Shown: positions 14,268 through 15,621 of the stretch, in pieces
Numbering within the stretch: the stretch's first letter is position 1
Layout of the letters: each line of letters begins with the position of its first letter
Source: JANWHF01 sp036276235
GTDB taxonomy: Bacteria > Planctomycetota > Phycisphaerae > Tepidisphaerales > Tepidisphaeraceae
Assembly: GCA_036276235.1 (NCBI GenBank)
Contig: DATBDZ010000108.1
Coordinates: forward strand, 1-15,621
Length of the DNA stretch: 15,621 nt
Direction: 5' to 3'
Notes under the pieces: model-generated
What the model was told of the DNA's origin: nothing
The model's input: only the letters and a program-made list of their open reading frames with translations
The model's database searches: none
Position numbers and translations under genes: made by a program

Positions 14268-14393
14268 CCCTCTCCCATGTACGCAGGGGAGAGGGCAGGG
14301 TGAGGGGACAGCGTGTCGCAATATGGCGCGGTTCGCAAATCGAGCGGTCTGTCCCCTCACCCCAACCCTCTCCCCTGAGTACAGGGGAGAGGG
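14268..14393 (-). repeat. 126-bp inverted-repeat (MITE-like) element, copy 2
   Basis: Same length and architecture as 3555-3680 but reversed: here the CAGGG variant comes first and the CCCCAA variant second. The left outer palindrome has changes (CCCATGTACGCAGGGG), while the right one (14366-14393) is identical to copy 1. After reversal about half of the 41 central bases agree, with a shared GCGCCA core. The element fills the gap between the NagB/PIG-L and oxidoreductase genes and ends 18 bases before the latter's ATG. Confidence 0.9.
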
Positions 14394-14411
14394 AGTCAAA
14401 CAGGAGCACCC

Positions 14412-15440
14412 ATGATCAGGGTTGGAGTCGTCGGATTGGGGATGATGGGGCTGACCCATCTCGATGCCTACACCGGGATGGCAGATGTCGAGGTGACGGC
14501 GATCGCCGATGCCAACCCCGCGCGCCTGTCCGGCGAAGTCAAAGCCAAGGGAAACGTCGAGGGGCAGGCACAGGGGCGATTCGATTTTGCCAAGGTGAAG
14601 AAATTTTCCGATGGCAAAGATCTGGTCCGCGATACCGATGTTGATGTCGTTGATATCTGCCTGACCACGCCGCTGCATCTGGATTTTGCCCTGGCGACGA
14701 TCGCCGCTCGCAAGCCGATGCTGATTGAAAAGCCGCTGGCGCGCACAGCGCAGCAGGCGGACCAGATCGCCAAGGCGGCCAAAGAAGCCGGCGTCATCGC
14801 GATGCCCGCGATGTGCATGCGGTTCTGGCCCGGCTGGACGTGGCTCAAGCGCGCGATCTCCGAGCGCGAATATGGCAAGGTCTTTGCCGCACACTTTCGA
14901 AGATTGGCGACGCATCCCGGCGGCACGTTCTACGCCGATGGCGCTGCCAGCGGCGCTGCCGCACTTGACCTGCACATTCACGATGCCGACTTCGTCCGCT
15001 ATTGCTTTGGCGATCCAATTTCCGTCCACAGCCGCGGCTATTCCAAGATCACGAGTGGAATCGATCATCTGATCACGCAATATCAATATGGCGATGTGCC
15101 GCTGGTGACCGCCGAGGGCGGCTGGGCGATGGCGGATGGATACCCGTTCCGCATGCAATACACCGTCAACTTCGAGCGCGCGACCGCCGTCTTCGACTCC
15201 GCGGCACAGCTTCCTTTGTGTCTCTACGAAAAAGGCCTTCCGCCTCGCGCGCTGGAGCTGGAGCCGCAGATGGGCTATCAACGCGAGATCGAATACTTCA
15301 TCAACTGCGTGAAGGAGAATCGCCCGCCGACGGCTGTCACGCTGGAAGATGGCGCTGAAGCGGTGAGACTCGTCGAAGCGGAAGTCGAGAGTATTCGCAT
15401 TGGCTGGCCGGTGTTGCCGACGGGTGCCAAGGTATCGTGA
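14412..15440 (+). CDS. Gfo/Idh/MocA family NAD(P)-dependent oxidoreductase
   Basis: 342 residues. The N-terminal Rossmann fold has VGVVGLGMMGLTHLDAY (residues 4-20, GxGxxG). DVVDICLTTPLHLDFAL leads into the family hallmark IEKPLART with the EKP lysine at about residue 100. The second domain holds ALDLHIHDADFVRYCFGDP, where the His-x-His-Asp region is the usual catalytic site. These enzymes oxidise or reduce sugars, inositols or amino-sugar derivatives in the cytoplasm; the substrate cannot be named. Length is normal (330-390). AGGAG at 14402-14406 lies just before the ATG and only a few bases beyond the inverted-repeat element, so the leader of this mRNA is the repeat. It follows the NagB/PIG-L gene in the same direction, and joint work in amino-sugar catabolism is inferred. 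Confidence 0.92.
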   Translation: MIRVGVVGLGMMGLTHLDAYTGMADVEVTAIADANPARLSGEVKAKGNVEGQAQGRFDFAKVKKFSDGKDLVRDTDVDVVDICLTTPLHLDFALATIAARKPMLIEKPLARTAQQADQIAKAAKEAGVIAMPAMCMRFWPGWTWLKRAISEREYGKVFAAHFRRLATHPGGTFYADGAASGAAALDLHIHDADFVRYCFGDPISVHSRGYSKITSGIDHLITQYQYGDVPLVTAEGGWAMADGYPFRMQYTVNFERATAVFDSAAQLPLCLYEKGLPPRALELEPQMGYQREIEYFINCVKENRPPTAVTLEDGAEAVRLVEAEVESIRIGWPVLPTGAKVS

Positions 15441-15501
15441 CATCTCGGTCAGCCGACCAGGCTTCTTTGGCAATTCAGGAGTCATGCGGCAATAAGCGTG
15501 G

Positions 15502-15588
15502 CACGGGCGGCTCGCCCGTGGGCTCGTGTACTCACGAGCATCGGCGCCGCCGATAAAAGCGCGAGCGTGGCGATCTTCCATCGCTCGC
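15502..15588. repeat. Array of four hairpins after the oxidoreductase gene
   Basis: In order: CACGGGCG-GCT-CGCCCGTG (15502-15520), GCTCGTG-TACT-CACGAGC (15522-15539), ATCGGCG-C-CGCCGAT (15540-15554), and GCGAGCG (15561-15567) pairing with CGCTCGC (15582-15588). Stems are nearly back to back with no gene between. The array may end transcription of the oxidoreductase gene. The last 33 bases of the window show no gene. Confidence 0.85.
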
Positions 15589-15621
15589 CCAAAGAACGCT
15601 TCGCTCTTGCTGATGTCGGCC

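Noticed and set aside
13528..14409. 293-codon minus-strand open frame over the PIG-L domain
   Set aside because: Antisense shadow in GC-rich DNA, starting inside the repeat element (translation LSPVLRGEGWGEG is the repeat itself).
14262..15581. 439-codon open frame on the minus strand opposite the oxidoreductase
   Set aside because: It runs antisense through the Gfo/Idh/MocA gene and both flanking repeats; its protein shows no family pattern while the plus-strand frame is a full, motif-bearing enzyme.

Overview
The window reads as accessory chromosome of a GC-rich free-living bacterium, most likely a planctomycete (Phycisphaerae/Tepidisphaeraceae-like). This is inferred from the gene repertoire (TPR-fused sulfotransferase, TPR-glycosyltransferases, Uma2 and DUF3472 proteins, a NagB/PIG-L fusion, a PL5-type alginate lyase) and from intergenic spaces packed with short palindromic repeats. 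No 16S or other marker gene is present, so the assignment is tentative.

Layout: (1) 1-198 is the C-terminal end of a penicillin-binding transpeptidase. It converges, with a 4-bp overlap, on a Uma2-family nuclease-fold gene (195-797, minus). (2) 1038-7100 is a rightward glycan block: a sulfotransferase-like protein with C-terminal TPRs, a secreted alginate-lyase-family protein, a 126-bp inverted-repeat element, and a 1073-residue protein holding two tandem TPR+glycosyltransferase modules. (3) 7114-7279 holds a long inverted repeat and a small hairpin. They are followed by a membrane fatty-acid desaturase (7316-8464) and a stand-alone response-regulator receiver (8543-8962). (4) 9108-9722 is a HigB/HigA toxin-antitoxin pair. 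(5) On the minus strand lie a secreted DUF3472 protein (9782-10624), a cluster of four hairpins, and a ROK-family regulator (10854-12053). (6) Divergent from the ROK gene is a fused glucosamine-6-phosphate-deaminase/PIG-L deacetylase (12202-14241). It is followed by a second copy of the 126-bp element in opposite orientation, a Gfo/Idh/MocA oxidoreductase (14412-15440) and a hairpin array at the right edge.

Two metabolic themes can be inferred. The left half looks like building and trimming of polysaccharide: sulfation, glycosyl transfer and lyase cleavage, with the transferase genes sharing one type of TPR module. The right half looks like amino-sugar or sugar catabolism under a ROK repressor/activator, in which one polypeptide may deacetylate and then deaminate an amino sugar. 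I see no clear new defence or mobile system. The most unusual signals are the repeat-derived sequences, including stretches that appear to have been absorbed in frame into two coding regions, the internal duplication of the glycosyltransferase, and an altered active-site residue in the NagB domain. No tRNA, rRNA, CRISPR array or transposase was found.
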